A stretch of 64,000 bases of DNA from Acetivibrio mesophilus (GCF_004102745.1 NZ_RLII01000003.1:186001-250000), one strand, 5' to 3'; counted from the stretch's first letter, positions 34,887 through 46,265 are shown. Notes: generated from the sequence alone by a model not told the origin. Numbers and translations: made by a program.

Positions 34887-36164
34887 ATGAAGTCAAAAGT
34901 AGCCATTATTAAAACCACTCCCTCTACAGTATTAGAGGATTATCATAGATTGATGAATCTTGCCGACTATCAGGACTATATTTCCAAAAATATCGATACA
35001 GCACTCAAAATAAATATAAGCTGGCACTTTTTCTATCCGGGAAGTTCAACGACACCGTGGCAGCTAGAAGGTGTTATCCGTGCTTTAAAGCGTGACGGGT
35101 TCAAATCCGAACTTATTCACGGCTGCCATAATAGAACAGTGGTAATTGACTCTCATCTAGGAGAGAGGGAAAACAAACAAATTAACGTTATAAACTCCCA
35201 TAATCTTCGAAATATTCACCTCTATGAGGGCGAAGAATGGATTGATATTAGGGATGCGGTCGGGGATCTTTCAAAGAAGTTTTTATGCCTGAATGAAGTT
35301 TATCCAAAAGGCTTTTCCATTCCAAAAAGGTTTATTGGTGAGAACATTATACACCTCCCTACTGTAAAGACCCATGTATTCACCACCACTACCGGAGCAA
35401 TGAAAAACGCTTTCGGAGGACTCCTAAATGAAAAAAGGCATTGGACTCACCCAGTGATACATGAGACTTTGGTGGATTTACTTATGATACAAAAAAAGAT
35501 CCACAGCGGGGTTTTCGCTGTTATGGACGGAACTTTCGCCGGAGACGGACCGGGTCCTCGCTGCATGGTTCCTCACGTAAAAAATGTTCTTCTGGCTTCA
35601 GCGGATCAGGTAGCCATCGACGCCGTAGCAGCAAAACTGATGGGTTTCGACCCGCTAAAGGATTGCAAATATATACGTTTGGCCCATGATGCAGGTCTAG
35701 GCTGCGGAGATGTTAGGCAGATTGAAATTGTCGGAGACCTGGATGCTTTAGATGAAAAGTGGAATTTTGTCGGTCCCTTTGATAAAATGACCTTCGCCAG
35801 CAAATGTCAGCATTTAATTTACTGGGGTCCATTGAAAAAGCCGGTAGAATGGTCACTAAAAACAATTTTGGCGCCGTGGTCCTACATGGCAAGTGTTATT
35901 TACCATGATATGTACTGGTATCCCAAAAACTACAACCGAGTCCGGGAAATCCTAAATTCAGACTGGGGACGACTGTTTGCTAACTGGGAACAATTGGAAC
36001 TACCTCCCGATGATCTGTCCATCCCAGGCTGGAGTGATGTTGGAGACAAACCACTAAAGCTTGACAAAGAAACAAAAAAAATGATGCGCAAGGCTTTCAG
36101 GGTTCTTGGAACTGCAATTAAGGAAGCTCCGGAATTTCATGCCAAGAAGGTTAAAAAGCAATAA
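34887..36164 (+). CDS. DUF362-domain protein
   Basis: A 425-residue soluble protein with the DUF362 domain. Recognisable blocks are HLPTVKTHVFTTTTGAMKNAFG and the later MDGTFAGDGPGPR, with DPLKDCKYIRLAHDAGLGCG following. DUF362 proteins are widespread in anaerobes and often carry a C-terminal ferredoxin part; none is present here, and the few Cys are not in a CxxCxxC arrangement. Function is unknown. AAAGGA lies about 11 bases before the ATG at 34887. It is a lone plus-strand gene, divergent from the DegS-like kinase. Confidence 0.75.
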   Translation: MKSKVAIIKTTPSTVLEDYHRLMNLADYQDYISKNIDTALKINISWHFFYPGSSTTPWQLEGVIRALKRDGFKSELIHGCHNRTVVIDSHLGERENKQINVINSHNLRNIHLYEGEEWIDIRDAVGDLSKKFLCLNEVYPKGFSIPKRFIGENIIHLPTVKTHVFTTTTGAMKNAFGGLLNEKRHWTHPVIHETLVDLLMIQKKIHSGVFAVMDGTFAGDGPGPRCMVPHVKNVLLASADQVAIDAVAAKLMGFDPLKDCKYIRLAHDAGLGCGDVRQIEIVGDLDALDEKWNFVGPFDKMTFASKCQHLIYWGPLKKPVEWSLKTILAPWSYMASVIYHDMYWYPKNYNRVREILNSDWGRLFANWEQLELPPDDLSIPGWSDVGDKPLKLDKETKKMMRKAFRVLGTAIKEAPEFHAKKVKKQ

Positions 36165-36250
36165 CTTATAGCTCTTAAGCTATTATTCCATATATCGAAA
36201 ACTTATACATGGTTAGAATCGTTTTTAGGTAAAATGTAATTTTATTGTTT

Positions 36251-36288
36251 AATATCCTACCGGCATAATACTGTACCGGTAGGATATT
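36251..36288. repeat. Perfect inverted repeat after the DUF362 gene
   Basis: AATATCCTACCGG (36251-36263) and CCGGTAGGATATT (36276-36288) are perfect 13-bp arms around a 12-base loop. Neither side has a clear T-run, so it may be a terminator of unusual type or a protein-binding site. It lies 87 bases past the DUF362 stop. Confidence 0.6.
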
Positions 36289-36296
36289 AAAATATA

Positions 36297-36333
36297 TAAA
36301 AAAAACCCCGAAGCTGTATCTCTACAGTCGAGG
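36297..36333 (-). terminator. Intrinsic terminator after the CBM3-metalloprotease gene
   Basis: Minus strand: the 5' arm CCTCGA-CTGTA pairs across a GAGA loop with TACAG-CTTCGGGG, followed by TTTTTTTT. It lies about 170 bases past the protease stop. The gap between holds another weak AGAGTAGA/TCTACT hairpin and no gene. Confidence 0.65.
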
Positions 36334-36502
36334 CTAATACTTCAGATCAATTCATTTCTTTACATCTGCAATCACTTCTACATATCTACTTAGAAGGATC
36401 AATTTTATAGACAGAGTAGATCTTTACTGACTCTACTAAATCCCAGCATATTTTTTCCGTACTTCCATACAATCTATACTTAGTGCATTGCCGCTATGTT
36501 TA

Positions 36503-38698
36503 TCATCTTAATTGATTCTTAATAACCTGAAGCTGTTGATTTGTAAAGAGAGAACGTGTAGTGCCTATATCTCTATTTTCATACTCATCCAATTTATCGA
36601 GGAATAAGCAGAACTTGTCGTAACCGCTGTATGGGATACTATTATTATTGTCTGCAAAGTATTGGAATGCTTTTGTAAATGAGCTCCAAGATGTATTTGA
36701 CTTAACACCCAATACGCCTATTATATAATCTCCTGCATACTCGTTATTATTAAACTTATCCAAGTCTCTATCTTCAAAATATTGCCACAAACCGGGTCTT
36801 CCATTTGCTCCATAGTAACTATCACCAATATATATAGTGCTTCTCGTCGTCGTTAGAGTTGCAAAGGCTTTAAAACTTGCCCAGAACTCACCATCAAAGT
36901 TCCATCTAGCAATATCGAATTGATGTCCGATTTCATGAGGAAGTGTCCATGAGAGTGCCCGCAGGTTATTGTATCGTTCAAGCTCATCTTTAACGCCATC
37001 ACCATTCCACCATATAAACGCCTTTGTGGATGCCTCCCCTCCGTAAGGTAAGTTAATCCTCGATAAAATCTTCAATTTTTCATTTTCGAAATGATCTGCA
37101 TAATCAAGGCCTGTAAATTCTTCATTTTCATTAACCAATTGATCATAAGCGCTAATAAACTGATCAAGACGTTGTTCTGTTATCCCACTATCTATTATCG
37201 CAGATCTTTCCAAGCCAATCATTACTTTGCTGCTTTCCATTTTAACCATCTCATCATCAGGATATACCTTAAAATCGTCAAACCAGCAAGTCCCTATAGC
37301 ACTGCAGTTATTCAACCTGAATATTACCTTTCCGTCATAAGGAGCCTGGAAATTGATAACGGCAGTCGTCCAGCCATTATTATTATTAATTACACCTTGA
37401 CTTACCATTCCCCAGTAGAAATTTTCATAGTTTCTTTTACTTGTAGCTTTAAACCTCACACTAATATTTGCCCCTTGGAAGTTTTCATGTCCTACAGAAG
37501 AAGTTATATCAGTACGTACTAAAACTTCGGCTCTGTAATACTTATAAGGTTCCAGTTCTATCTCTTCAGATTCAAAATATGAACAATCATAAATCGGTTT
37601 GCATGAACTGGAGGTTATTGATAATGCCTTTGAATTATCCACGCCACCATTTGCATCCCATGAGCAAATGTCACTGCCTACTTTGCGTGCAGTCCAACCG
37701 ACAGGAGAGCCATTCGTACCCAATTCGAAATTAGTATTGGCGACAAGGTCTTTTGTTATTGTTATAAAATCTATCTCAGGCGCAGTGGTTGATGGATTTG
37801 AAAATACCAAGTCACAAGTACCTTCATTCAACTCAACCTCTGTGCTTACACTGCCGATATTGCTTACGTTTCCGTTTCCAAGACATACTATTCCATAACT
37901 TCTGCCATTCGATTGAGTGAATCTAACTGCTTTATTGGTAGCAGAGCGATAATATATCGTCATAGTATAAGTACCTGTTTCAGGAATATCTGCATTTATG
38001 GTCAATGTATTACTTTGTCCTATGTCACCGACATATTCTCCGTTTGAGCAATATGGATCTGACTTTATCATAGAGCTATCAGTAGTAATACCGTCTTCCG
38101 CCTCATATCTGAGAGTAATTGCCTGTGTTGATTCGGTTACAGGCGCTGTTCCCGCTTGAAGAACTCCATCAGCATATATCGTTACTTTGTTTGAATCCGC
38201 ATAGTTTGTTGCTGTCGGATTAAAGGAATAGTCATTGTTCTGTGTATAGTTTTGATAATTATAACTTATTATTCTTCCCTTCACTTCAACATATGAGTTA
38301 GGAGCAATAACACCGGCAGAGCTTGTAAAGTAAATTTCAAGATAGGTGTCCGCGTCTGACGTCTGATTAGCCATACTTACTATTTGACCTTTTGTACTGG
38401 AAGTAATATTTGAATAATGTCCTGCATAATCGCAAGTATAGGTTTGTCCCGTGATTCCGTCCGAAGTATAGTAGTACCTAACTTTTATGGTTGATAGATC
38501 GATTGAAGTTGTACCTGTGTTATAAATTTTAAAATTGGGAGATAGCGTGTTACTGTATGTCTGAGTATTTGAATTATACATCTGAACACTTATGCCTGCT
38601 GTTGATGCAAATGAATTTGATGCAAAAGTTACTAAACTTAAACATTGAATAATAAAGGAAATTGCAATCATTATCGAAATTCTTTTTTGTTTTTTCAT
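36503..38698 (-). CDS. Secreted CBM3-bearing zinc metalloprotease (HExxH, M60-like)
   Basis: A 731-residue exported protein. In numbering from 11 codons upstream of the chosen ATG it has a signal peptide (12-43) and a CBM3 module (45-197; IKVRYYYTSDG, YTQNNDYSF). A CBM6/35-like domain (205-326; RYEAEDG) and a CBM4/22-like jelly roll (330-492) follow. The C-terminal ~245-residue peptidase domain has WTLPHEIGHQFD (zinc His at 599 and 603, catalytic Glu 600) and a Glu at 617 (DGEFWA), the gluzincin HExxH...E arrangement of M60-like enzymes. There is no dockerin or SLH, so attachment would be through cellulose. AGGAGGAG supports the ATG at 38698. It is transcribed divergently from the serpin gene. 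Assignment to M60 rather than another HExxH family is tentative. Confidence 0.8.
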   Translation of the reverse strand: MKKQKRISIMIAISFIIQCLSLVTFASNSFASTAGISVQMYNSNTQTYSNTLSPNFKIYNTGTTSIDLSTIKVRYYYTSDGITGQTYTCDYAGHYSNITSSTKGQIVSMANQTSDADTYLEIYFTSSAGVIAPNSYVEVKGRIISYNYQNYTQNNDYSFNPTATNYADSNKVTIYADGVLQAGTAPVTESTQAITLRYEAEDGITTDSSMIKSDPYCSNGEYVGDIGQSNTLTINADIPETGTYTMTIYYRSATNKAVRFTQSNGRSYGIVCLGNGNVSNIGSVSTEVELNEGTCDLVFSNPSTTAPEIDFITITKDLVANTNFELGTNGSPVGWTARKVGSDICSWDANGGVDNSKALSITSSSCKPIYDCSYFESEEIELEPYKYYRAEVLVRTDITSSVGHENFQGANISVRFKATSKRNYENFYWGMVSQGVINNNNGWTTAVINFQAPYDGKVIFRLNNCSAIGTCWFDDFKVYPDDEMVKMESSKVMIGLERSAIIDSGITEQRLDQFISAYDQLVNENEEFTGLDYADHFENEKLKILSRINLPYGGEASTKAFIWWNGDGVKDELERYNNLRALSWTLPHEIGHQFDIARWNFDGEFWASFKAFATLTTTRSTIYIGDSYYGANGRPGLWQYFEDRDLDKFNNNEYAGDYIIGVLGVKSNTSWSSFTKAFQYFADNNNSIPYSGYDKFCLFLDKLDEYENRDIGTTRSLFTNQQLQVIKNQLR

Positions 38699-38839
38699 AT
38701 ATACTCCTCCTCTTATTATTTTAGAAATCATTTCTATTATAGAGTATGCTCTAAAAAAAAGAGTGCAAAAAACATGAATAAAAAGTGAAAATCTTGTGAA
38801 ATAAAAAAAGCTAAATTAGTCCTGATTACTGGAACATAA

Positions 38840-38868
38840 TTGCAGCCTTTGCGTCAAAAGGATATAAT
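38840..38868 (+). promoter_or_regulatory. Sigma-A promoter of the serpin gene
   Basis: TTGCAG (38840-38845), 17-base spacer, TATAAT (38863-38868); transcription would start about 25 bases before the serpin ATG. This is one of the best -35/-10 pairs in the window. Confidence 0.7.
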
Positions 38869-38901
38869 AAATTAAATCGAATTAAATCGGAGGCTGATAA
38901 A

Positions 38902-40122
38902 ATGAAAAGAATGATTTGTATAGCTGTATCCATATTTACTTTAATAAGCATATTGACAGGTTGCACAGGTGATACAGCTTTTGATGTGAATAAGGTTAAT
39001 ATGGATGTTGTAAAGAGCAATATCGAATTCTCTTTTGATATATTTTCAAGGCTTAATGAAGAGGATCACGATAAAAATGTTTTTATCTCTCCTCTCAGCA
39101 TTTCGACCGCACTTTCCATGACCGTTCAAGGTGCAGAAGCTACGACTAAAGACGGCATGATGAAGTCTTTGAAGTATGAAGGTATAGATCTCGATAAGGT
39201 TAATGAATGTTATAGGTATACCCTTGACTATTTAAACAAAGTTGATAGAAAGGTTGAACTCGATATCAACAATTCAATCTGGATTAGACAAGAAAGTAAG
39301 ATTAAAAAGGATTTCATTGATATTAATAAAGATGTGTTTAACGCCTATGTTACCGAACTGGATTTCTCAAAAGCCAATGCAGTAGATAAGATTAATAAAT
39401 GGATTTCGGACTCAACAAGCAAAAAGATCACAAAAGTGGTTGAACCACCGATACCCCAAAATACTGCAATGTATCTTATAAATGCCATTTATTTTAAAGG
39501 AGAATGGACTGAGAAGTTTAAAAAAGGAGACACTTTCAGCACAGAGTTTCACTCAGGAAATGGCCAAACAAAAGAAGTCATGATGATGAAGAGAAAAGGT
39601 GAAATAGAATACGGAACTAGAGATGACTTTAAGGTTGTAAGGCTTCCCTACGGAAATGGCAAAACATCAATGTATTGTGTTCTACCCGACGAAAGTATTT
39701 CTATAAATGACTTTATAAAGACTCTTGATGCAGATAAATGGGAACAGATAAAAAACAGTGTTTCAAAAGTTGATGATGTAAAGCTAAATATTCCAAGGTT
39801 TAAGATGGAGTACGGAATTAAAAATTTAAATGACTGTCTTATTTCGATGGGGATGGAAAAGGCATTTTCCAATGAAGCAGATTTTTCCGGAATAAGTGAA
39901 AAGGATCTGTATATAAGCAATGTACTTCATAAAGCCGTAATTGAGGTTAATGAAGAAGGAAGCACGGCTGCAGGCATTACTTTGGTTGAAGTGAAAGATG
40001 CTTCCGCAATGCTTGACGCGCCTTCATTTATTGCGGATAGACCGTTTTTATTCTTCATAACCGAGGATATCACAGGTACTATACTATTTATGGGTAAGCT
40101 ATATGATTGTGAAAAATATTGA
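38902..40122 (+). CDS. Lipoprotein serpin (serine protease inhibitor)
   Basis: A 406-residue serpin with a lipoprotein signal peptide ending LISILTGC, so it is probably tethered to the outer face of the membrane. The family core is complete: NVFISPLSISTALSMTVQGA, NAIYFKGEWTEKF and the signature FIADRPFLFFI. The hinge of the reactive loop (EVNEEGSTAAGITLVE) has small residues suited to insertion, so it should be inhibitory. The scissile bond probably falls in KDASAMLDAP, suggesting an Ala or Met P1 and a subtilisin- or elastase-like target (inference). Unlike the dockerin-bearing serpins of A. thermocellus it has no dockerin. GGAGG precedes the ATG, and a hairpin terminator follows the stop. 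Confidence 0.92.
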   Translation: MKRMICIAVSIFTLISILTGCTGDTAFDVNKVNMDVVKSNIEFSFDIFSRLNEEDHDKNVFISPLSISTALSMTVQGAEATTKDGMMKSLKYEGIDLDKVNECYRYTLDYLNKVDRKVELDINNSIWIRQESKIKKDFIDINKDVFNAYVTELDFSKANAVDKINKWISDSTSKKITKVVEPPIPQNTAMYLINAIYFKGEWTEKFKKGDTFSTEFHSGNGQTKEVMMMKRKGEIEYGTRDDFKVVRLPYGNGKTSMYCVLPDESISINDFIKTLDADKWEQIKNSVSKVDDVKLNIPRFKMEYGIKNLNDCLISMGMEKAFSNEADFSGISEKDLYISNVLHKAVIEVNEEGSTAAGITLVEVKDASAMLDAPSFIADRPFLFFITEDITGTILFMGKLYDCEKY

Positions 40123-40148
40123 TCAAAAAAGATATACATAAATCGGAA

Positions 40149-40183
40149 AGCAGGTATATATTTATGAGTATACCTGTTTTTTC
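40149..40183 (+). terminator. Intrinsic terminator after the serpin gene
   Basis: GCAGGTATA and TATACCTGT pair around a 10-base loop, followed by TTTTTTC. It separates the serpin from the GH43 gene. The remaining 170 bases hold no gene and are the likely GH43 promoter region. Confidence 0.8.
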
Positions 40184-40331
40184 TTAGTCAATCTAAACTT
40201 AAATCAAGTATACGATTGATGCAGTTGTGCAAAGAAAAAAATCAAAATTCCCAATCCAAACTGAGCATATGTTTCGTACAAGTAATTCGAAGAGAAAAAA
40301 TAATGTAAAAGCAATTTAATAATGAACATGA

Positions 40332-42419
<2,088 letters not shown>

Positions 42420-42499
42420 ATTTTCCGATATTAATTATATAATTCTAAAAGCTAAAGGAAAGTTATTATTGATATCGATACGTAATTATTAAGCAATAC

Positions 42500-42548
42500 A
42501 TTTTAACTCGGGCATAAAAAATTATGCTCGAGTTAAAATCAATTTTTT
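42500..42548 (+). terminator. Intrinsic terminator between GH43 and sigI
   Basis: ATTTTAACTCG-GCATAA and TTATGC-CGAGTTAAAAT form a stem of about 17 bp with one mismatch, followed by CAATTTTTT. It implies that sigI is transcribed mainly from its own promoter, or by read-through. Confidence 0.85.
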
Positions 42549-42583
42549 ACTTTATGGAATATTATTAATGAGGGAAGAGAGAT

Positions 42584-43321
42584 ATGCTATTTATTTCTGC
42601 TATTGTAGATTATACTAGTGAAACAGCAACCCACATTGTTCAAAAAATCAAAAATGGCGATAAGCATTTAAAAGAAAAGTTTATAAAAGACTATATCCCA
42701 TTTATATTAAATATTGTATCAGGCTTCTATTCCTCAAAAACGATAGATTTAAAAAGCAGCGATGAATATAGCGTTGGCCTAATGGCATTTAATGAGGCCA
42801 TTGAGAAGTTTGACATTAATAGGGGTAGAAGTTTCCTCAAATTCGCAGAATTGGTGATAAAAAAGAGAATGATAGACTATTTCAGAAAAACATCATCAAT
42901 TGGTAGAAAAGAAATTCCTTTTTCGTATTTTAACAGTAAAAGTGAAACCGAATTTGAGAAAATAATAAATTTTGCTGAGGCTGATCAAGCGCCAGGCAGC
43001 TACGAATTTATTTGCGAATTGAAGGATTTTTCAAAACAACTAGAGAGTTTTGGTCTAAGTATAAATAATTTACCTGACTACATGCCCAAGCACAAGGACT
43101 CAAGACAAATGTGTATAGATATCGCTAAAAAAATAATTGAAAACAAGAGTATTTATAATAAATTAAAAACAAAAAAGTACATACAAATGAAAGAGCTTTC
43201 AAAAATAATTGATGTACATCCAAAGACTGTTGAAAGAAACAGAGCATTTATTATATGTTTATGTATAATATTTGATAATGATTATGGAAACTTCAAAGCA
43301 TACTTAAGCAAAATATTTTAA
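42584..43321 (+). CDS. sigI: RNA polymerase sigma-I factor
   Basis: A 245-residue SigI-family alternative sigma factor. Region 2 contains DEYSVGLMAFNEAIEKFDINRGRSFLKFAELVIKKRMIDYFRK; the C-terminal SigI-C domain has MKELSKIIDVHPKTVERNRAFI. SigI factors in cellulolytic clostridia drive cellulosomal enzyme genes and are held inactive at the membrane by a cognate RsgI. GGGAAGAGAG precedes the ATG at 42584. It lies 102 bases upstream of rsgI. By order and by the sensor type of its partner it corresponds to SigI5 of A. thermocellus (inference from memory). Confidence 0.92.
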   Translation: MLFISAIVDYTSETATHIVQKIKNGDKHLKEKFIKDYIPFILNIVSGFYSSKTIDLKSSDEYSVGLMAFNEAIEKFDINRGRSFLKFAELVIKKRMIDYFRKTSSIGRKEIPFSYFNSKSETEFEKIINFAEADQAPGSYEFICELKDFSKQLESFGLSINNLPDYMPKHKDSRQMCIDIAKKIIENKSIYNKLKTKKYIQMKELSKIIDVHPKTVERNRAFIICLCIIFDNDYGNFKAYLSKIF

Positions 43322-43423
43322 TGTATTATTAAAGCACAAAAATCCGTATACATACGAATATATTTAAAAGCTCATAAATATACAGTTTTAATTTGTGTAA
43401 TCTACACTTTTCGGAGGATGGAA

Positions 43424-44857
43424 ATGAAATATCAAGGTGTTATATTGAAACTGACAAAAAACAAAGCGATAGTAAGTACTGATGATTTTCAGTGCTACTA
43501 TATCAAGAGGAAACCTACAATTTATGTAGGAAAGGAAATTGAATTTACAAAGCAAGAAATTATTCAGAAAAGGACGGTTCTAATAAAACCGGCTTTAAGT
43601 GTTGCCTGCTTTCTATTTGTGATAACTTGCTTATTAAACTTTGCAGGAATAATAAATTTAAATAATATTTTATACAACCCCAAAGTTTTTGCTTACATTA
43701 GTGTCGATATAAATCCTAGCCTTGAGATTGAAATTGATGGCACTGGAAATGTCTTGAAATTGGTTCCTTTAAATGAGGATGCAAAGGTACTTGTTAGTAA
43801 ATTGGAGGTTACCAAAACTAACGTCTCTATGGCTATTGATAAAATAATAAATGAGGTAAAAAAGAGCAATGCTATTAGTGACACCGAAAAAGATTGTGTA
43901 TTGATTTCAAGTACATTAAACAGCAAAGAAAGGGATCATAATGAAGAATTTCAGAGGGAAAAAGAAAAACTTGATATTATTATAGATTCATTGAAAGATA
44001 GTATTCAAAAGAGCAGTAACTCCAGTGTATATATCGTGCATGCAGATATGGAGGAAAGAGAAGCTGCGCGCACTGAAGGGATGTCTACCGGCAGATACGT
44101 ATTGTATAATACGTACAAAGATCTAGAAAGCGATTTATCTTTTGAAGAAGTTAAGGAAGCTAATGTCAATGAGCTGATAAAAAGTATATTGGACGACGAA
44201 TCAGGAAATGAAACTCCAGAAGAAATTCCAATAAAAACGTCAAGCCCTGCATCGACATCTACACCGACAACTCCAGCAGCATCGGCACCGACTCCTTCAT
44301 CTACATTGCAACCGACATCATCACCTACATCTGCACTAACAGCATCACCAAAATCAACGCCTACATCAGCACCAACGGCATCGCCAAAATCGACACCAAC
44401 GCCTACACCAACATTGACACCTACTGCTAAAATAGCATATTCACAGTTTATGAGATTTGAATCCAGCAACTATCGCGGGTATTTTATACGTGTTAAATCA
44501 TTTAGTGCTTGTATCTCTTCATATGTAGAGCCTATTGAGGATTCTATGTTTAAGATAGTTCCCGGTCTTGCAGACCCGAGCTGTATTTCCTTTGAGTCAA
44601 AGAACTATCCGGGATATTACTTAAAACATGAAAACTTCGAAGTTATTCTAAAAAAATACGAAGATACGGATTTGTACAAAGAAGATGCAACTTTTAAAGT
44701 TGTGCCGGGTTTGGCTGATGAAAACATGATTTCTTTTCAGTCATTCAATTATCCTTCAAGATATATAAGGCATAGGGATTTTGATATTTATATAGAAGAA
44801 ATAGAAAACGATCTCGGTAAAAAGGATTCCACATATATTGGAATTAAAGCTGAGTAG
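43424..44857 (+). CDS. rsgI: RsgI-type anti-sigma factor with CBM42 (arabinofuranose-binding) sensor
   Basis: A 477-residue single-pass membrane anti-sigma factor. The cytoplasmic RsgI-N domain (YQGVILKLTKNKAIVSTDDF) would bind SigI. One helix (~57-80) crosses the membrane. An extracellular RsgI domain begins FAYISVDINPSLEIEID, including the conserved Asn-Pro bond reported as the autoproteolysis site in this family. A Ser/Thr/Pro/Ala linker (~270-338) leads to a C-terminal beta-trefoil of three repeats (FESSNYRGYFIR; FESKNYPGYYLKH; FQSFNYPSRYIRH), the CBM42/AbfB pattern that binds arabinofuranosyl side chains. Start: GGAGG is 6 bases before the ATG at 43424; the in-frame ATG at 43418 is too close. 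The sensor fits the GH43 gene upstream. Confidence 0.9.
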   Translation: MKYQGVILKLTKNKAIVSTDDFQCYYIKRKPTIYVGKEIEFTKQEIIQKRTVLIKPALSVACFLFVITCLLNFAGIINLNNILYNPKVFAYISVDINPSLEIEIDGTGNVLKLVPLNEDAKVLVSKLEVTKTNVSMAIDKIINEVKKSNAISDTEKDCVLISSTLNSKERDHNEEFQREKEKLDIIIDSLKDSIQKSSNSSVYIVHADMEEREAARTEGMSTGRYVLYNTYKDLESDLSFEEVKEANVNELIKSILDDESGNETPEEIPIKTSSPASTSTPTTPAASAPTPSSTLQPTSSPTSALTASPKSTPTSAPTASPKSTPTPTPTLTPTAKIAYSQFMRFESSNYRGYFIRVKSFSACISSYVEPIEDSMFKIVPGLADPSCISFESKNYPGYYLKHENFEVILKKYEDTDLYKEDATFKVVPGLADENMISFQSFNYPSRYIRHRDFDIYIEEIENDLGKKDSTYIGIKAE

Positions 44858-44860
44858 CCT

Positions 44861-44890
44861 TTGTAAATTACTTTTTGCAGCAAGTATAAT
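44861..44890 (+). promoter_or_regulatory. Putative promoter of ylbJ
   Basis: TTGTAA (44861-44866), 18-base spacer, TATAAT (44885-44890). The transcript would begin with CACCCG, which is complementary to CGGGTG at the ylbJ ribosome site, with an AAAAAG/CTTTTT hairpin between them. Confidence 0.45.
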
Positions 44891-44944
44891 TTTACCACCC
44901 GTACAATATAATCTAAAAAGCAGACTTTTTATAGCGGGTGAATT

Positions 44945-46243
44945 ATGAACCTCTACGCACTGACAATAATCGTACTTATTACAATGGTATTAATCATTAA
45001 TATAAAATCCACCAGGGTTATTTACCTAAAGTCCCTCATACTTCCGGCGGTCTGTATGTTTTTTATCCTACTGCTTATTATTTTTTCCGACACTGCAGTA
45101 AAATCCGCCGGTAGCGGGCTTAACCTATGGCTTAATGTTGTATTTCCTTCCCTCTTCCCCTTTTTCGTTGTATCCGAAATCCTCTATAGAACAGGATTCA
45201 TTAAAGCCATAGGAATCCTCTTAGAACCCATCATGCGTCCTCTCTTTAACGTGCCCGGTTGCGGCTCCTTTGCCTTTGCTATGGGAATAACCAGCGGTTA
45301 TCCTGTAGGCGCCAAAATCACAGCAAGCATGAGGGATGAAAAACTCCTTAGCAAAATAGAATCCGAAAGGCTTTTATCTTTTACCAATAATTCAGGCCCT
45401 CTCTTTATTATCGGCGCTGTTGCAGTCGGAATGTTCAGAATGCCCGAACTGGGGCTTCTGCTTCTTGTATGTCACATACTTTCAAGTATTACCGTAGGGA
45501 TTCTCTTCCGATTCTATGGCAGAAGCAATCGCAACAGGGAGTTTAGAGATGACAAAAAGCTATGGACGAGATTCAAAAAAGAAGTAATTCATAACAGCAA
45601 ACAAAAACTAAACCCCGGAACAATCCTGGGAGAAGCCATAAGAAACTCAATTAATGTAATGCTCTCCATTGGAGGGTTTATTATTCTCTTCTCGGTTATT
45701 ATCAATATCTTGATTGAAATCGGATTTATATCCAGCCTGTCGGCTTTTGTTTCTCAGCTCCTGTCACCTTTAGGAATAAGCAGAGAAATGATTTCAGCCA
45801 TATTGAGCGGATTTATTGAAATGACTACAGGAACGAGTATGATAAGCAAAGCAGCAAGCACAACGCTCCAAGGGCAACTGGCAGCGGTGAGCCTGTTGCT
45901 CGGATGGGCAGGCCTCTCGGTGCACTTTCAAGTTTACAGCATTGTCAGCAAAACCGATATAAGCATAAAGCCTTATTTGATTGGTAAAATGCTTCAGGGA
46001 GTATTTGCCGCAATATATATATCAATCGCATTGAGACTACCATTTACGGCTCCTTTGATAGCCAAAAGTGTTCTTAGTGTTATAACACCCTTTTCAAACT
46101 TTACATGGTACAATGCCTTAATATACTCGGCTCAGAATGTATTTATTTCGTTTATCATCCTGTTAATTTTGACAGCAATATCACTGGTATTCTACTTTAT
46201 AAGATGCATATTCAAGACTTTTCTCGGCCGCTCCATGGGTTAA
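44945..46243 (+). CDS. ylbJ: Sporulation integral membrane protein YlbJ
   Basis: A 432-residue polytopic membrane protein, the usual size for YlbJ, required for proper spore formation in Bacillus. Typical blocks are WLNVVFPSLFPFFVVSEIL, GCGSFAFAMGITSGYPVGAKI, LLSFTNNSGPLFIIGAVAVG and FIEMTTGTSMIS. It has two gate-like repeats. GCGGGTG lies 6 bases before the ATG at 44945. Convergent with the coiled-coil/coaD/rsmD genes; Bacillus has ylbH (rsmD), coaD and ylbJ together, so this neighbourhood is conserved although the orientation differs. Confidence 0.92.
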   Translation: MNLYALTIIVLITMVLIINIKSTRVIYLKSLILPAVCMFFILLLIIFSDTAVKSAGSGLNLWLNVVFPSLFPFFVVSEILYRTGFIKAIGILLEPIMRPLFNVPGCGSFAFAMGITSGYPVGAKITASMRDEKLLSKIESERLLSFTNNSGPLFIIGAVAVGMFRMPELGLLLLVCHILSSITVGILFRFYGRSNRNREFRDDKKLWTRFKKEVIHNSKQKLNPGTILGEAIRNSINVMLSIGGFIILFSVIINILIEIGFISSLSAFVSQLLSPLGISREMISAILSGFIEMTTGTSMISKAASTTLQGQLAAVSLLLGWAGLSVHFQVYSIVSKTDISIKPYLIGKMLQGVFAAIYISIALRLPFTAPLIAKSVLSVITPFSNFTWYNALIYSAQNVFISFIILLILTAISLVFYFIRCIFKTFLGRSMG

Positions 46244-46265
46244 AGCGGCGTGAAACTTTTGCCTA

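Noticed and set aside
44005-44469. 154-codon Val/Gly/Asp-rich minus-strand frame inside rsgI
   Set aside because: It is the shadow of the Ser/Thr/Pro/Ala linker repeats; low complexity explains its length.
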